From assembly GCA_046086225.1 (NCBI GenBank), contig JBJSXF010000183.1:1-31004 (forward strand): a stretch of DNA of 31,004 bases, read 5' to 3'. Made by a program: the position numbers and the translations under genes. This DNA comes from JBJSXF01 sp046086225. Its GTDB lineage: Bacteria > Actinomycetota > Acidimicrobiia > IMCC26256 > PALSA-610. This document shows, piece by piece, positions 22,774 through 29,928 of this stretch (position 1 is the stretch's first letter; each line of letters starts with the position of its first letter). The notes beneath the pieces were generated by a model, which was not told the origin of the DNA, ran no database searches, and was given only the letters and a program-made list of their open reading frames with translations.

Positions 22774-24726
22774 GTGACCGCCCCCACCGACCCGTCGAGT
22801 CTCGCCACCCCGCGGGAGAACGTCCGGTCGGTGCGGTTCCAGGGCGGATACGTCGCCAAGCAGTGTCCCGTGCGCGCCCAGCACGAGAACGACACCACCC
22901 TCACCGTCGGTGCCACTCCGGTCTCCCCGGTGCAGCGGGCCCGGATGGACGCCGGGCTGGCGTTCGAGGCCACGATGTTCGAGCGCCTCGTCGCCGCCGG
23001 GCTCCGCGTGCTGCGCATCCCCGAGGGTCCGGCGCGCGAGCGCGGGGTCCTCACGCGTGATGCCGTGGCCGACGGGTTCGAGATCGTGCTCGACGCCCAA
23101 CTCCCGCTCGACGCGCGCATGCGACGGGTCGGCCGCCCCGATGTGCTCGTGCGGGTGGGTGAGCGGGCCGGGCGGGGGGCGCCGTGGCGCTACGTGCCGG
23201 TCGACGTGAAGCACCACTCGCTCACCCGGCCCGGCGAGGTTCCGCTCCGCACGTCACCGCTCGGCACGCCCGATCCCCTCGCCGGCGCGACCGAGCCCGC
23301 CGCGTTCGTTCGCCGCAACCTGCACGACGATGCCTTCCAGCTCGCGCACTACTGGCGCATGCTCGAGCACGCGGGTTGGGCCCCCGACGCCTCGGTCACC
23401 CCGCCGATCGGGGGGATCATCGACCGGCGCGAGCAGATCTGGTGGATCGATCTCGCCGATCCCCGCGAGCGACGCTGGTGGGCCGACGGGCCGGTCTCGA
23501 TCCTCACTGCGTACGACCACGAGTACGCGTTCCGGCTCGACGTCATCGCCCGCACGCTGGTCCGCAACGCCGAGCCCGGCCGACCCCGTGCGGTCGAGCC
23601 GGTGCGCATCACCGAGTGCCGCATGTGCCCGTGGGAGCAGGTGTGCGACGACGAACTGCGGGCCGACGATCACGTGTCGCTGCTCCCCGGCTCCACCTGG
23701 GAGCGGTTCGTGGTGCTGCGTCGGCACGGGGTGCTCACCCGGGCCGCCGCCGCCGATCTCGACTGGCGAGCCGCCCGGCTCGTGCGGGGCGCCGCGGCCG
23801 GCGACGATGTGCTCGACGTCGGGCCCGTGCTCGCCACTGCGGCGGCCGCTCCGGCCGATGCGCTCATCACCGGGCTGGTCGACGGGCCGGTCGAGCTGCT
23901 GCGGCGCTGCGCCGATCTGGACCTCGAACGAGCCGCCGATCTCGCGGCGCTCGACTCCCGCACGCTGGCCCTCGCCGCCGACCGCATCGGTCGGTTGCCG
24001 AAGCTCATCGACGATGCCCGAGCCGCGACGGCCGGGGCACCGCTTCGCGGTCGCGATTCCGACCGGGTTCCCGTCCCCCGGGGCCTCGTCGAGGTCGACG
24101 TCGACATGGAGAGCACGCATACCGGCACCTACCTCTGGGGCGCGTTCACCACGGCGACCGACACCGGCCGCATCGCCGTCCCCCGAGCCGGCTACCACCC
24201 CTTCGTCGACTGGGCCGAGCCCGACCCCGCACGCGAGACAGCACTCATCGCCGGGCTCTGGTCGCACCTCGCCGAGTGCCGACGCCTCGCCGAGGCCGCG
24301 GGCGGAGCGTTGCGCGTCTACTGCTACTCCGATGCCGAGGCGCGGGAGCTGCGCCGCATCGTCGACGCCGCCCCACCCGGATCGGGCGTCCCCACCCGGG
24401 CCGAGCTCGAGGCGTTCCTGGCGAGCGCGGAGTGGGTCGATCTCTACGACCTCGTGCGCCGGATCATCGTGGCCCCGAACGGCTACTCACTGAAGCGCAC
24501 GGCCCGCTGGAGCGGATTCGACTGGCGCGACGACGATGCGGGCGGCGCCCAGTCGATGGAATGGCACTTCGCCGCCGCGACGGCCGGCGAGGACGAGCAG
24601 ACGAAGCTCCACCGTCGGCTCCTCGAATACAACGAGGACGACGTGCGGGCGACGCTCGCCTTGCGCCGGTGGCTCGACGGCCCGGCCCGATCGCTGCCGT
24701 CGGTCGCCGACTGGCCGCTCGACTGA
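22774..24726 (+). CDS. TM0106-family RecB-like nuclease with C-terminal DEDD exonuclease domain
   Basis: This 650-residue probable DNA/RNA-processing nuclease has two parts. The N-terminal half is a RecB/Cas4-like PD-(D/E)xK domain: Asp123 in GRPDVLV, VDVK at 143-146 and Gln189. Its cysteines, Cys31 and the cluster Cys282, Cys285 and Cys291 (CRMCPWEQVC), could bind a 4Fe-4S cluster as in Cas4 and AddB. The C-terminal part from about 436 resembles an RNase-H-like DEDD exonuclease, with DVDME at 441-445 and YNEDD at 619-623. No helicase domain is present, unlike longer members of the family. Function is not established. No cas genes are nearby. Confidence 0.85.
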   Translation: MTAPTDPSSLATPRENVRSVRFQGGYVAKQCPVRAQHENDTTLTVGATPVSPVQRARMDAGLAFEATMFERLVAAGLRVLRIPEGPARERGVLTRDAVADGFEIVLDAQLPLDARMRRVGRPDVLVRVGERAGRGAPWRYVPVDVKHHSLTRPGEVPLRTSPLGTPDPLAGATEPAAFVRRNLHDDAFQLAHYWRMLEHAGWAPDASVTPPIGGIIDRREQIWWIDLADPRERRWWADGPVSILTAYDHEYAFRLDVIARTLVRNAEPGRPRAVEPVRITECRMCPWEQVCDDELRADDHVSLLPGSTWERFVVLRRHGVLTRAAAADLDWRAARLVRGAAAGDDVLDVGPVLATAAAAPADALITGLVDGPVELLRRCADLDLERAADLAALDSRTLALAADRIGRLPKLIDDARAATAGAPLRGRDSDRVPVPRGLVEVDVDMESTHTGTYLWGAFTTATDTGRIAVPRAGYHPFVDWAEPDPARETALIAGLWSHLAECRRLAEAAGGALRVYCYSDAEARELRRIVDAAPPGSGVPTRAELEAFLASAEWVDLYDLVRRIIVAPNGYSLKRTARWSGFDWRDDDAGGAQSMEWHFAAATAGEDEQTKLHRRLLEYNEDDVRATLALRRWLDGPARSLPSVADWPLD

Positions 24727-24746
24727 CGCCGCGGCCCCGCTCCCGA
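24725..24746 (+). repeat. Left copy of a perfect 22-bp direct repeat flanking the methyltransferase gene
   Basis: The sequence starts GACGCCGCGG and ends CGCTCCCGA. It overlaps the TGA stop of the nuclease gene and recurs exactly at 25784-25805. The bases on either side of the two copies differ. Confidence 0.85.
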
Positions 24747-24750
24747 ACCC

Positions 24751-25761
24751 TCAGCGCTTGAAGACGAAGTAACCCACTGGAGATGCCAGGTTCTCGGGGA
24801 ACACGGTCCCGTACGTCGCGCGGAACTCGTCCTCAATCCATCGAAACCGGGACACCCGTTCCGCGCTCACGCCGACGACCTCGCACGCGTGGGTGAGGTA
24901 CGCCCAATAGGGAAGGTCACGAGCATCGTTCACGAAGTCGACGGCGCGGTATCCGATCTCCCGACCGAGCGCCCGCATCTCCTCGATCTTGAAGATGTAC
25001 TTATCTTCCATACGGGCCAGCGTCTCGCGATCCTGCGGGAGGAAGGTCGACTTCATCTGGTGCCGGATCTGCCGTTCGATAAGCGATCGTTCGGCATCGG
25101 TCAGCCGCTCGCTTCCACCGGCGATCTCGTCAGCCCGAAGCATGAGCGACATGAAGAGCGTGGTGATGGTCTTGCCCTCGAGGACCGGTTCGTAGAACAC
25201 CGCGGCCCCTCCCGGCTGCAGGACGGTGAAGCACTGTCGCAGGGTGTCCGGGTAGTCGAGGAGGTGATGGAGCACAGACCTCCCGATGACCACATCGAAC
25301 GATCCTTCCCGAAAGTGCGGGCGGTTCGCGTCGCTCACGACGAACGAGAGTCGCTCCTCGGGCGCAGCAAGTCGATCGGCGAGTGTCCGCAGGAAGGGCA
25401 ACGAGACGTCCGTGGCCACGAGTTCCTCCACCTGACGATTCGCAAGAAACGCCCGCGTGAGGACACCGGTGCCGGCGCCGATCTCGAGGGTCCGGGTCGG
25501 CACGAGGCTGAGAGCCGCGATGACCGCCGCCCATTCCCGCTCGACCTCTCGCACCACGCTGTCGTCGATCCCCATGACGGCTTCGTAATCGAGCTGATCC
25601 AGCACAGTCCCGGCGCTGTCGTCATCCAGGAGGACCGGGATCCCATCGACCACGGGATACGCCGCGGTGCACAACTCACAGGTCAGCGCGTTCGCATCCC
25701 ATGCGAAGCGACCCCCGCACCGGGGACAACGGAGGATGTCATCGAGGAAGGCTCGCCTCAC
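24751..25761 (-). CDS. SAM-dependent methyltransferase with Trm112-like zinc ribbon
   Basis: This 336-residue class I methyltransferase of unknown substrate starts with a Trm112-like zinc ribbon (Cys12-x2-Cys15 and Cys28-x2-Cys31, then YPVVDGIPVLL). The SAM motif EIGAGTG is at 93-99. VVSDANRPHFREGSFDVVI and LQPGGAAVFYEP complete a methyltransferase core. The C-terminal ~130 residues are charged and helical. The GTG start at 25761 begins just before the ribbon and has TATCTT at leaderless spacing. GC is near 57% in sampled stretches against over 70% in neighbours, and a 22-bp direct repeat flanks the gene, so recent acquisition is likely. Small-molecule, lipid or glycan methylation are all possible. 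Confidence 0.85.
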   Translation of the reverse strand: MRRAFLDDILRCPRCGGRFAWDANALTCELCTAAYPVVDGIPVLLDDDSAGTVLDQLDYEAVMGIDDSVVREVEREWAAVIAALSLVPTRTLEIGAGTGVLTRAFLANRQVEELVATDVSLPFLRTLADRLAAPEERLSFVVSDANRPHFREGSFDVVIGRSVLHHLLDYPDTLRQCFTVLQPGGAAVFYEPVLEGKTITTLFMSLMLRADEIAGGSERLTDAERSLIERQIRHQMKSTFLPQDRETLARMEDKYIFKIEEMRALGREIGYRAVDFVNDARDLPYWAYLTHACEVVGVSAERVSRFRWIEDEFRATYGTVFPENLASPVGYFVFKR

Positions 25762-25767
25762 ATCAAG

Positions 25768-25773
25768 AAGATA
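25768..25773 (-). promoter_or_regulatory. Putative leaderless -10 box of the methyltransferase gene
   Basis: Minus-strand TATCTT is followed by six bases (CTTGAT) and the GTG at 25761. The promoter lies inside the repeat-bounded segment, so the gene would carry its own promoter. Confidence 0.45.
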
Positions 25774-25783
25774 GGCAGACGCC

Positions 25784-25805
25784 GACGCCGCGGCCCCGCT
25801 CCCGA
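25784..25805 (+). repeat. Right copy of the perfect 22-bp direct repeat
   Basis: This is identical over 22 bases to 24725-24746. The unit from one copy to the next is 1059 bases and contains only the methyltransferase gene and its promoter. Confidence 0.85.
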
Positions 25806-25821
25806 GCCGACCGAGGTCTCC

Positions 25822-25827
25822 TAGGCT
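25822..25827 (+). promoter_or_regulatory. Putative -10 box of the AIM24-family gene
   Basis: TAGGCT lies 28 bases before the ATG at 25856, followed by the ribosome site AGAGGAG at 25844-25850. Unlike its neighbours this gene therefore seems to have a short leader. Confidence 0.35.
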
Positions 25828-25855
25828 CCGGCCGCCCGTCCCGAGAGGAGCAGTC

Positions 25856-26569
25856 ATGGAGTTCTCGATCGATTACGGCCCCGCCTACGCGATGGTCACG
25901 TGCAACTTGGTCGCCGGCGACCGGGTGATCGCCGAGGGTGGAGCGATGGTGTCGATGACTCCCGGCATCGACGTGCAGACCGGCTCGGGAGCGGCGGGCG
26001 GGGGCATCCTCGGTGGCCTGAAGCGGGCTGCGCTCGGCGGCGAGAGCTTCTTCATGAACACGTTCACCGCCCAGGCGCCGGCGCAGATCTCGTTCGCGCC
26101 CGGCGCACCGGGCGACATCGCCCACCACGCGCTCGACGGCAACACCAACGTGATGGTCACGTCCGGTTCCTACCTGTTCAGCGACGGCAACGTCACCGTC
26201 GACACCAAGTGGGGCGGGGCGAAGACCTTCTTCTCGAAGGAAGGCCTCTTTCTCCTGAACGTCGCCGGCGCCGGGAACCTCTTCGTCGCCAGCTACGGCG
26301 CGATCCGCCGGGTCGACCTCGAGGCGGGCCAGACGTTGATCGTCGACACCGGCCACGTGGTCGCGTTCCACGCCGGGATGGGCTACCAGGTCCGCAAGTT
26401 CGGCAACTGGAAGTCGACGATCCTCGGCGGCGAAGGTCTCGTGGTCGAGCTCACCGGTCCGGGTTCGGTCTGGATCCAGACCCGTAGCCCCGAGAGCTTC
26501 GCCGGCTTCATCGCGCCGTTCCTGCCCCTGCAGTCGAGCGGCACCGGCGGCTTCAGCCTCGGGCGGTAG
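25856..26569 (+). CDS. AIM24 (TIGR00266) family protein
   Basis: This 237-residue protein is of the AIM24/TRAP-like beta-roll family, whose bacterial role is unknown. Visible features are repeated beta-strand segments: CNLVAGDRVIAEGGAMVSM, a GGILGGLKRAALGGESFFMN block, GSYLFSDGNV, VDTGHVVAFHAGM and SVWIQTRSPESFAGFI. The internal pseudo-symmetry of AGQTLIVDTGHVVAF-like strands is typical. No signal peptide is seen. The ATG has a good AGAGGAG. The 162-base gap after it (26570-26731) holds short GC-rich hairpins but no gene I can support. Confidence 0.9.
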   Translation: MEFSIDYGPAYAMVTCNLVAGDRVIAEGGAMVSMTPGIDVQTGSGAAGGGILGGLKRAALGGESFFMNTFTAQAPAQISFAPGAPGDIAHHALDGNTNVMVTSGSYLFSDGNVTVDTKWGGAKTFFSKEGLFLLNVAGAGNLFVASYGAIRRVDLEAGQTLIVDTGHVVAFHAGMGYQVRKFGNWKSTILGGEGLVVELTGPGSVWIQTRSPESFAGFIAPFLPLQSSGTGGFSLGR

Positions 26570-26731
26570 GCCGGGCGGAGCGTCCCGCCCTCGCCGATCC
26601 TCCGACACGCGTCGGCGCGCCCTCCCGAGCCGCGACGCGAACGAACCGGGGCCGAGGGGCGCACAGCCACCCGACCCCGGTCCGGACCTCACCGGGGGAC
26701 GACGGGTCCGAACGGCAGTCCCGCCGCCCGT

Positions 26732-27637
26732 TCACTCGGCGAGGGCGAAGGCGCTCGCGTGCACGAGCACGTCGTCCCACACGAGGGCCTGGCCGACGAG
26801 CCGGTCGGTCTCGACGTGGTGCTCGGTGCCGAGGCCCACGCCGGGCGCCTCGGTCGATTCGGCGGTGCCGAACCGCTCGAGGAACCGCAGCACCCGGTCG
26901 GTGGACGGCGTGCCGTCGGTGCGCTCGGGGGCGTCGAGGAGGTAGGCGCGTACGAGCGCCTCCCACTGCTCGGCGAGCACCTCGGGCGTGGCGAAGACAT
27001 CGGCCTGCACGACCCGCCGACCGTGCGCCACCACGACGCCGCGCTGGCCCGGGAGCGGACCTCGGCCCACGAGCTCACCGACGGCGGAGTCGAGTCGGCC
27101 GTCCCGCTCGAACACCTCGTCGGCTGCCGTGAACGCTGCAGTCGACTCGGTCACGCGGAGCCGGGCGAGCTCGTCGTCGATCGCGTGCCAGACCGCACCC
27201 TGGTACGAGGCCTTCCGACCCGTCTCCCGGATGTTGCGCCCCACGCCGGCCTGCTTCACCCGCCGGACCCGCCGTGAGGCGTAGGTCTTGCCCTTCCGGA
27301 ACCGACGCTCGCCGCTCCAGCGCCCCGCCTGCACGCAACTCACCGGGATGTCGACCGACTCGCCGGCCGGGACGAGCACACTGACGTTGATCGTGCGGTC
27401 CTGCTGACCGCCGACGACGGTCTCACCCTCGACGAGCACTGCGGGTGTGTCACCGTTGTTGGTGGCGACGAGCGTCGGCACCTGGGCGTGCTCCCGTTCC
27501 TCGACGACGACCTGGCCGCCACCACCCCGGACCCCACGGTCGCCGGCACCGTCATGCACGTAGACGGGGAAGAGCGAGACGCCCTGCCGGGTGATGGGTC
27601 GGCCGATCGAGATGCGGTTCGTGAGTTGGATGGTCAT
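26732..27637 (-). CDS. ARPP-1/DUF6569-family protein
   Basis: This 301-residue protein matches, from memory, the domain catalogued as ARPP-1 (ARG and rhodanese-phosphatase-superfamily-associated protein, DUF6569). Key blocks are VATNNGDTPAVLVEGE (57-72), GGQQDRTINVSVLVP (76-90) and IPVSCVQAGRW (97-107). Glu70, Glu72, Gln78, Arg81, Cys101 and Trp107 are candidate site residues. The domain is predicted by others to act with NAD- or nucleotide-linked enzymes, but no activity is established. The ATG lies one base after the deacetylase stop, with GGAAGGGAA as ribosome site, so it is the last gene of the phosphatase/deacetylase run. Confidence 0.78.
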   Translation of the reverse strand: MTIQLTNRISIGRPITRQGVSLFPVYVHDGAGDRGVRGGGGQVVVEEREHAQVPTLVATNNGDTPAVLVEGETVVGGQQDRTINVSVLVPAGESVDIPVSCVQAGRWSGERRFRKGKTYASRRVRRVKQAGVGRNIRETGRKASYQGAVWHAIDDELARLRVTESTAAFTAADEVFERDGRLDSAVGELVGRGPLPGQRGVVVAHGRRVVQADVFATPEVLAEQWEALVRAYLLDAPERTDGTPSTDRVLRFLERFGTAESTEAPGVGLGTEHHVETDRLVGQALVWDDVLVHASAFALAE

Positions 27638-27638
27638 G

Positions 27639-28595
27639 TCAGTTCCCTTCCGGGTTGCGGGCCGCGTTCAGGGCGGCGGCCTCGGTGATGGTGACGCGGT
27701 GCAGGTCGACGAGCTCCGGCTTGCTCACGCCGTACAGGTAGCCCCCGGCGAGAGTGAACGCGATCGGCAGGCCCCGCTCGGCGGCCCACTCGAACACGAT
27801 GCGCTCGCGCTCGACGAGGGTCGCGGTCGTGATCCCCTTCATGCCGCCGGCCCCCTCGTGGGGATCCATGCCCGCGTTGTAGAGCACCAACCCGTACTCG
27901 TTGTCGGCCTCGGCTGCGAGCACCTCGCGTACGGCGTCGAGGTAGGTGTCGTGTGCCTCGTCGGGCCGGGCCCGCACGATCCGGCGCACCCGCTCCGGCC
28001 CGATCGGGTAGTCGCCATCGAACGTCGACACTGCCACGTCGACCTGGCGGATGGAGCCGGCCCGATCGTGCTGATCGAGCAGGCTGGCCGTGCCACCTCC
28101 GCCGTGTGCGTCGAGGTCGAGCACGAGCACACGCGCGCCGTCGAGTTCCTCGGCGGCCACCAGTGCGCCCAGCGCAACCCCGTTGACGGTGCAGTAGCCC
28201 CGACCCTTCTCGAACCGGGCGTGGTGCAGCCCCGACGAGAGCGAGCCCGTCGCCCCACCCGAGGCCAGCGCCGACAGCACGGCGGCGTACACGCCGGCCG
28301 TCGATGCGGTGACCGCACCGAGCAGCCGCTCGTCCCAGCCGATCCCGTTGCTCTCGGCGAGTTCCGACGGCGTGCCCGTCACCAGCGCTTCGAGGTACTC
28401 GGCGTCGTGCACCCGCTCGAGCCACCGCTCGGTCGCCGCGTGGTGCTCGGCCGACGGGGCGACGATCGTCACCCCGTCGATCGGCTGCTGCACGAGCGAC
28501 TTGGCGACCCAGTCCGCCTTGCGGGTCGTATCGAACTCGATCCCCGTGTCGTTGTAGGCCTCCCTGAAGAAGACCTCGGTTGTTGCGTTGCTCAT
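27639..28595 (-). CDS. Histone-deacetylase-fold amidohydrolase, paralogue 1
   Basis: This 318-residue enzyme of the arginase/HDAC superfamily would remove acyl groups from an amine or sugar-linked substrate. The catalytic set is complete: His124-His125 in SGLHHA, zinc ligands Asp162 and His164 in DLDAH and Asp244 in NAGMDPH, and Tyr286 in LAGGYL. The usual HHGNGT after the second motif is HGGGGT, a subgroup mark shared with its neighbour. The ATG at 28595 has AAAGG upstream. An in-frame ATG at 28643 would add 16 polar residues encoded by short repeats. The paralogue 2 gene lies upstream and the ARPP-1 gene one base downstream. Acetylpolyamine, AcuC-like or nucleotide-sugar substrates are possible. 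Confidence 0.87.
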   Translation of the reverse strand: MSNATTEVFFREAYNDTGIEFDTTRKADWVAKSLVQQPIDGVTIVAPSAEHHAATERWLERVHDAEYLEALVTGTPSELAESNGIGWDERLLGAVTASTAGVYAAVLSALASGGATGSLSSGLHHARFEKGRGYCTVNGVALGALVAAEELDGARVLVLDLDAHGGGGTASLLDQHDRAGSIRQVDVAVSTFDGDYPIGPERVRRIVRARPDEAHDTYLDAVREVLAAEADNEYGLVLYNAGMDPHEGAGGMKGITTATLVERERIVFEWAAERGLPIAFTLAGGYLYGVSKPELVDLHRVTITEAAALNAARNPEGN

Positions 28596-28604
28596 CGGCT
28601 CGCC

Positions 28605-28660
28605 CTTTCGTTGCTCGTTGCCGTCATTGCTCATTGCTCTCATTGCTCTCGTCGTGTTCC
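28605..28660 (-). repeat. Short GAGCAATGA-type repeats before paralogue 1
   Basis: The minus strand reads GAGAGCAATGAGAGCAATGAGCAATGACGGCAACGAGCAACG, three imperfect copies of a 7-9 base unit in the 132-base space between the two deacetylase genes. The remainder of that space is GC-rich and holds nothing recognisable. Confidence 0.55.
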
Positions 28661-28727
28661 TCGCGGGTGCTGCTGCCCTCGCCGTGCGCCGTGCTCCCGG
28701 TGCCGTTGCCGGCCCGCCCGCCGCGGC

Positions 28728-29759
28728 TCACGCCGCCGCGGGTCGGGCCTGCATGACGGCAGCCGCCTTCCGGATGGTGAGCCGGTGCAGGTTCACCAAC
28801 TCCGTCCAGTCGGCACCCTGCAGGTAGCCGCCGGCGAGCACAAAGGCCACGGGCAGCCCGTGACGCTCGGCCCAGTCGAAGACCAGGCGCTCCCGCTCGG
28901 CGAGCACCTCGGCGGTGATGCCACCGACGCCGCCCGCATCCTCGTGCGGGTCCATGCCCGCGTTGTAGATGACGACGTCGACCGTCTCGGGCGACTCGAT
29001 CCCGGCGAGGATCGACTCGCAGACCTCGAGGTAGTCCTCGGCGTCGGCGAATTCGAGCCGGGCGTCCGGACGCGACCGGTACCCGTCGTATTCCCCCACC
29101 GACACGTCGACCTGCTCGATGCCCTCGACGCCCTCGATGATCGACGCCGTGCCGCCCCCGCAGTGGGCGTCGAAGTCGACGATCAGGACCCGACGGGCAC
29201 CGTCGGCCCGTGCAGCCTTCGCCGCCGCCGCGATGCCGTTGAACGTGCAGAAGCCCGCTCCCCGGTCGGCCGAGGCGTGGTGCAGCCCGCTCGAGAGCGA
29301 ACCCGCGTGCACCCGGTTGCGGTAGGCGAACAGCACGGCGTCGATCACCCCGCCGGTCGAGGCCAGCACGGCCCGGAACAGCCCCGGCCACCAACCGAGA
29401 CCGTTGGACCCGGCGAGCGTGCGCGGCTCACCCGTCGCGACCGCCTGGATGTACTCGGCCGAGTGGACCTCGGCGAGCTCCTCGACCGTTGCCGGCTCCG
29501 ACTCCACCACGACGACCCCGGTGACCGGACGCTTCTCGAGCGACACGGCGACCCGGCCCGACTTCTCCGAGGTCTCGCGGCTGTTGCCCTCGACCACGTA
29601 GTCCGACGTGTAGAAGATGACGAGGTCCTGGCCGAGCCGCCGCTTCAGGTGGCGCTCGATCCGTTGCCGCTGCTGCTGCCGAGCCCGCCGGGCTCGCCGG
29701 TTCGGGCCGGCCACCGTCTTCGTGACGTTCGTCGGGTTCTTCTGGTTCTGCTCGTTCAT
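28728..29759 (-). CDS. Histone-deacetylase-fold amidohydrolase, paralogue 2, with basic N-terminal extension
   Basis: This 343-residue paralogue of the downstream gene has catalytic residues His160-His161 (SGLHHA), Asp197 and His199 (DFDAH), Asp270 (NAGMDPH) and Tyr312 (LAGGYL). HCGGGT replaces HHGNGT. The shared blocks SLSSGLHHA, GGGTAS and YNAGMDPHE show the pair arose by duplication and then diverged. Residues 20-43 form an Arg/Gln-rich basic stretch (NRRARRARQQQRQRIERHL) absent from paralogue 1, which could bind nucleic acid. The ATG at 29759 is preceded by a purine-rich leader with AAGGA. Upstream lies a strong hairpin, so its expression may be regulated separately from the phosphatase. 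Confidence 0.86.
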   Translation of the reverse strand: MNEQNQKNPTNVTKTVAGPNRRARRARQQQRQRIERHLKRRLGQDLVIFYTSDYVVEGNSRETSEKSGRVAVSLEKRPVTGVVVVESEPATVEELAEVHSAEYIQAVATGEPRTLAGSNGLGWWPGLFRAVLASTGGVIDAVLFAYRNRVHAGSLSSGLHHASADRGAGFCTFNGIAAAAKAARADGARRVLIVDFDAHCGGGTASIIEGVEGIEQVDVSVGEYDGYRSRPDARLEFADAEDYLEVCESILAGIESPETVDVVIYNAGMDPHEDAGGVGGITAEVLAERERLVFDWAERHGLPVAFVLAGGYLQGADWTELVNLHRLTIRKAAAVMQARPAAA

Positions 29760-29826
29760 GGCGTTCGTTCCTTCTTCTCGCTCGTTCTCTTCTTCGCTTC
29801 TCGTTCTCGATTCGGGTGGCCGGCCA

Positions 29827-29859
29827 CGGCCCCGATCGATCGATGGTCGATCGGGGCCG
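29827..29859 (-). promoter_or_regulatory. Perfect 13-bp hairpin between the phosphatase and deacetylase genes
   Basis: Arms 29827-29839 (CGGCCCCGATCGA) and 29847-29859 are exact reverse complements around a 7-base loop. The RNA stem would be very stable. It is not followed by a U-run on the minus strand, so processing, mRNA stabilisation or attenuation fits better than simple intrinsic termination. Confidence 0.6.
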
Positions 29860-29884
29860 CACCCGTCCGGCACTTGTCCGACGC

Positions 29885-29905
29885 CACCTCTCGCGAGGTG
29901 TGACA
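29885..29905 (-). promoter_or_regulatory. TGTCACACCT motif with CACCTC/GAGGTG palindrome
   Basis: The minus strand starts TGTCACACCTCGCGAGAGGTG. It combines the TGTCwCACCy motif seen upstream of clpC with an inverted repeat (6-base arms, 4-base loop). It lies 126-146 bases before deacetylase paralogue 2 and just after the phosphatase stop, suggesting an internal promoter or operator. Confidence 0.4.
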
Positions 29906-29928
29906 GCGCCGGCCGGAGCGCCCGCCGG

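Noticed and set aside
22774..24726. Cas4 of a CRISPR system
   Set aside because: Cas4-like residues and possible Fe-S cysteines are present, but a C-terminal DEDD domain is fused, the length is 650 residues, and no repeat array or cas genes are in the window.
24751..25761. DNA methyltransferase of a restriction-modification system
   Set aside because: It has no DPPY/NPPY or PC motif, no specificity or restriction partner, and a Trm112-like ribbon that fits small-molecule or other methyltransferases better.
26573..26590. Intrinsic terminator after the AIM24 gene
   Set aside because: GGGCGG and CCGCCC can pair around six bases, but there is no U-run and such short GC arms occur often by chance at this base composition.
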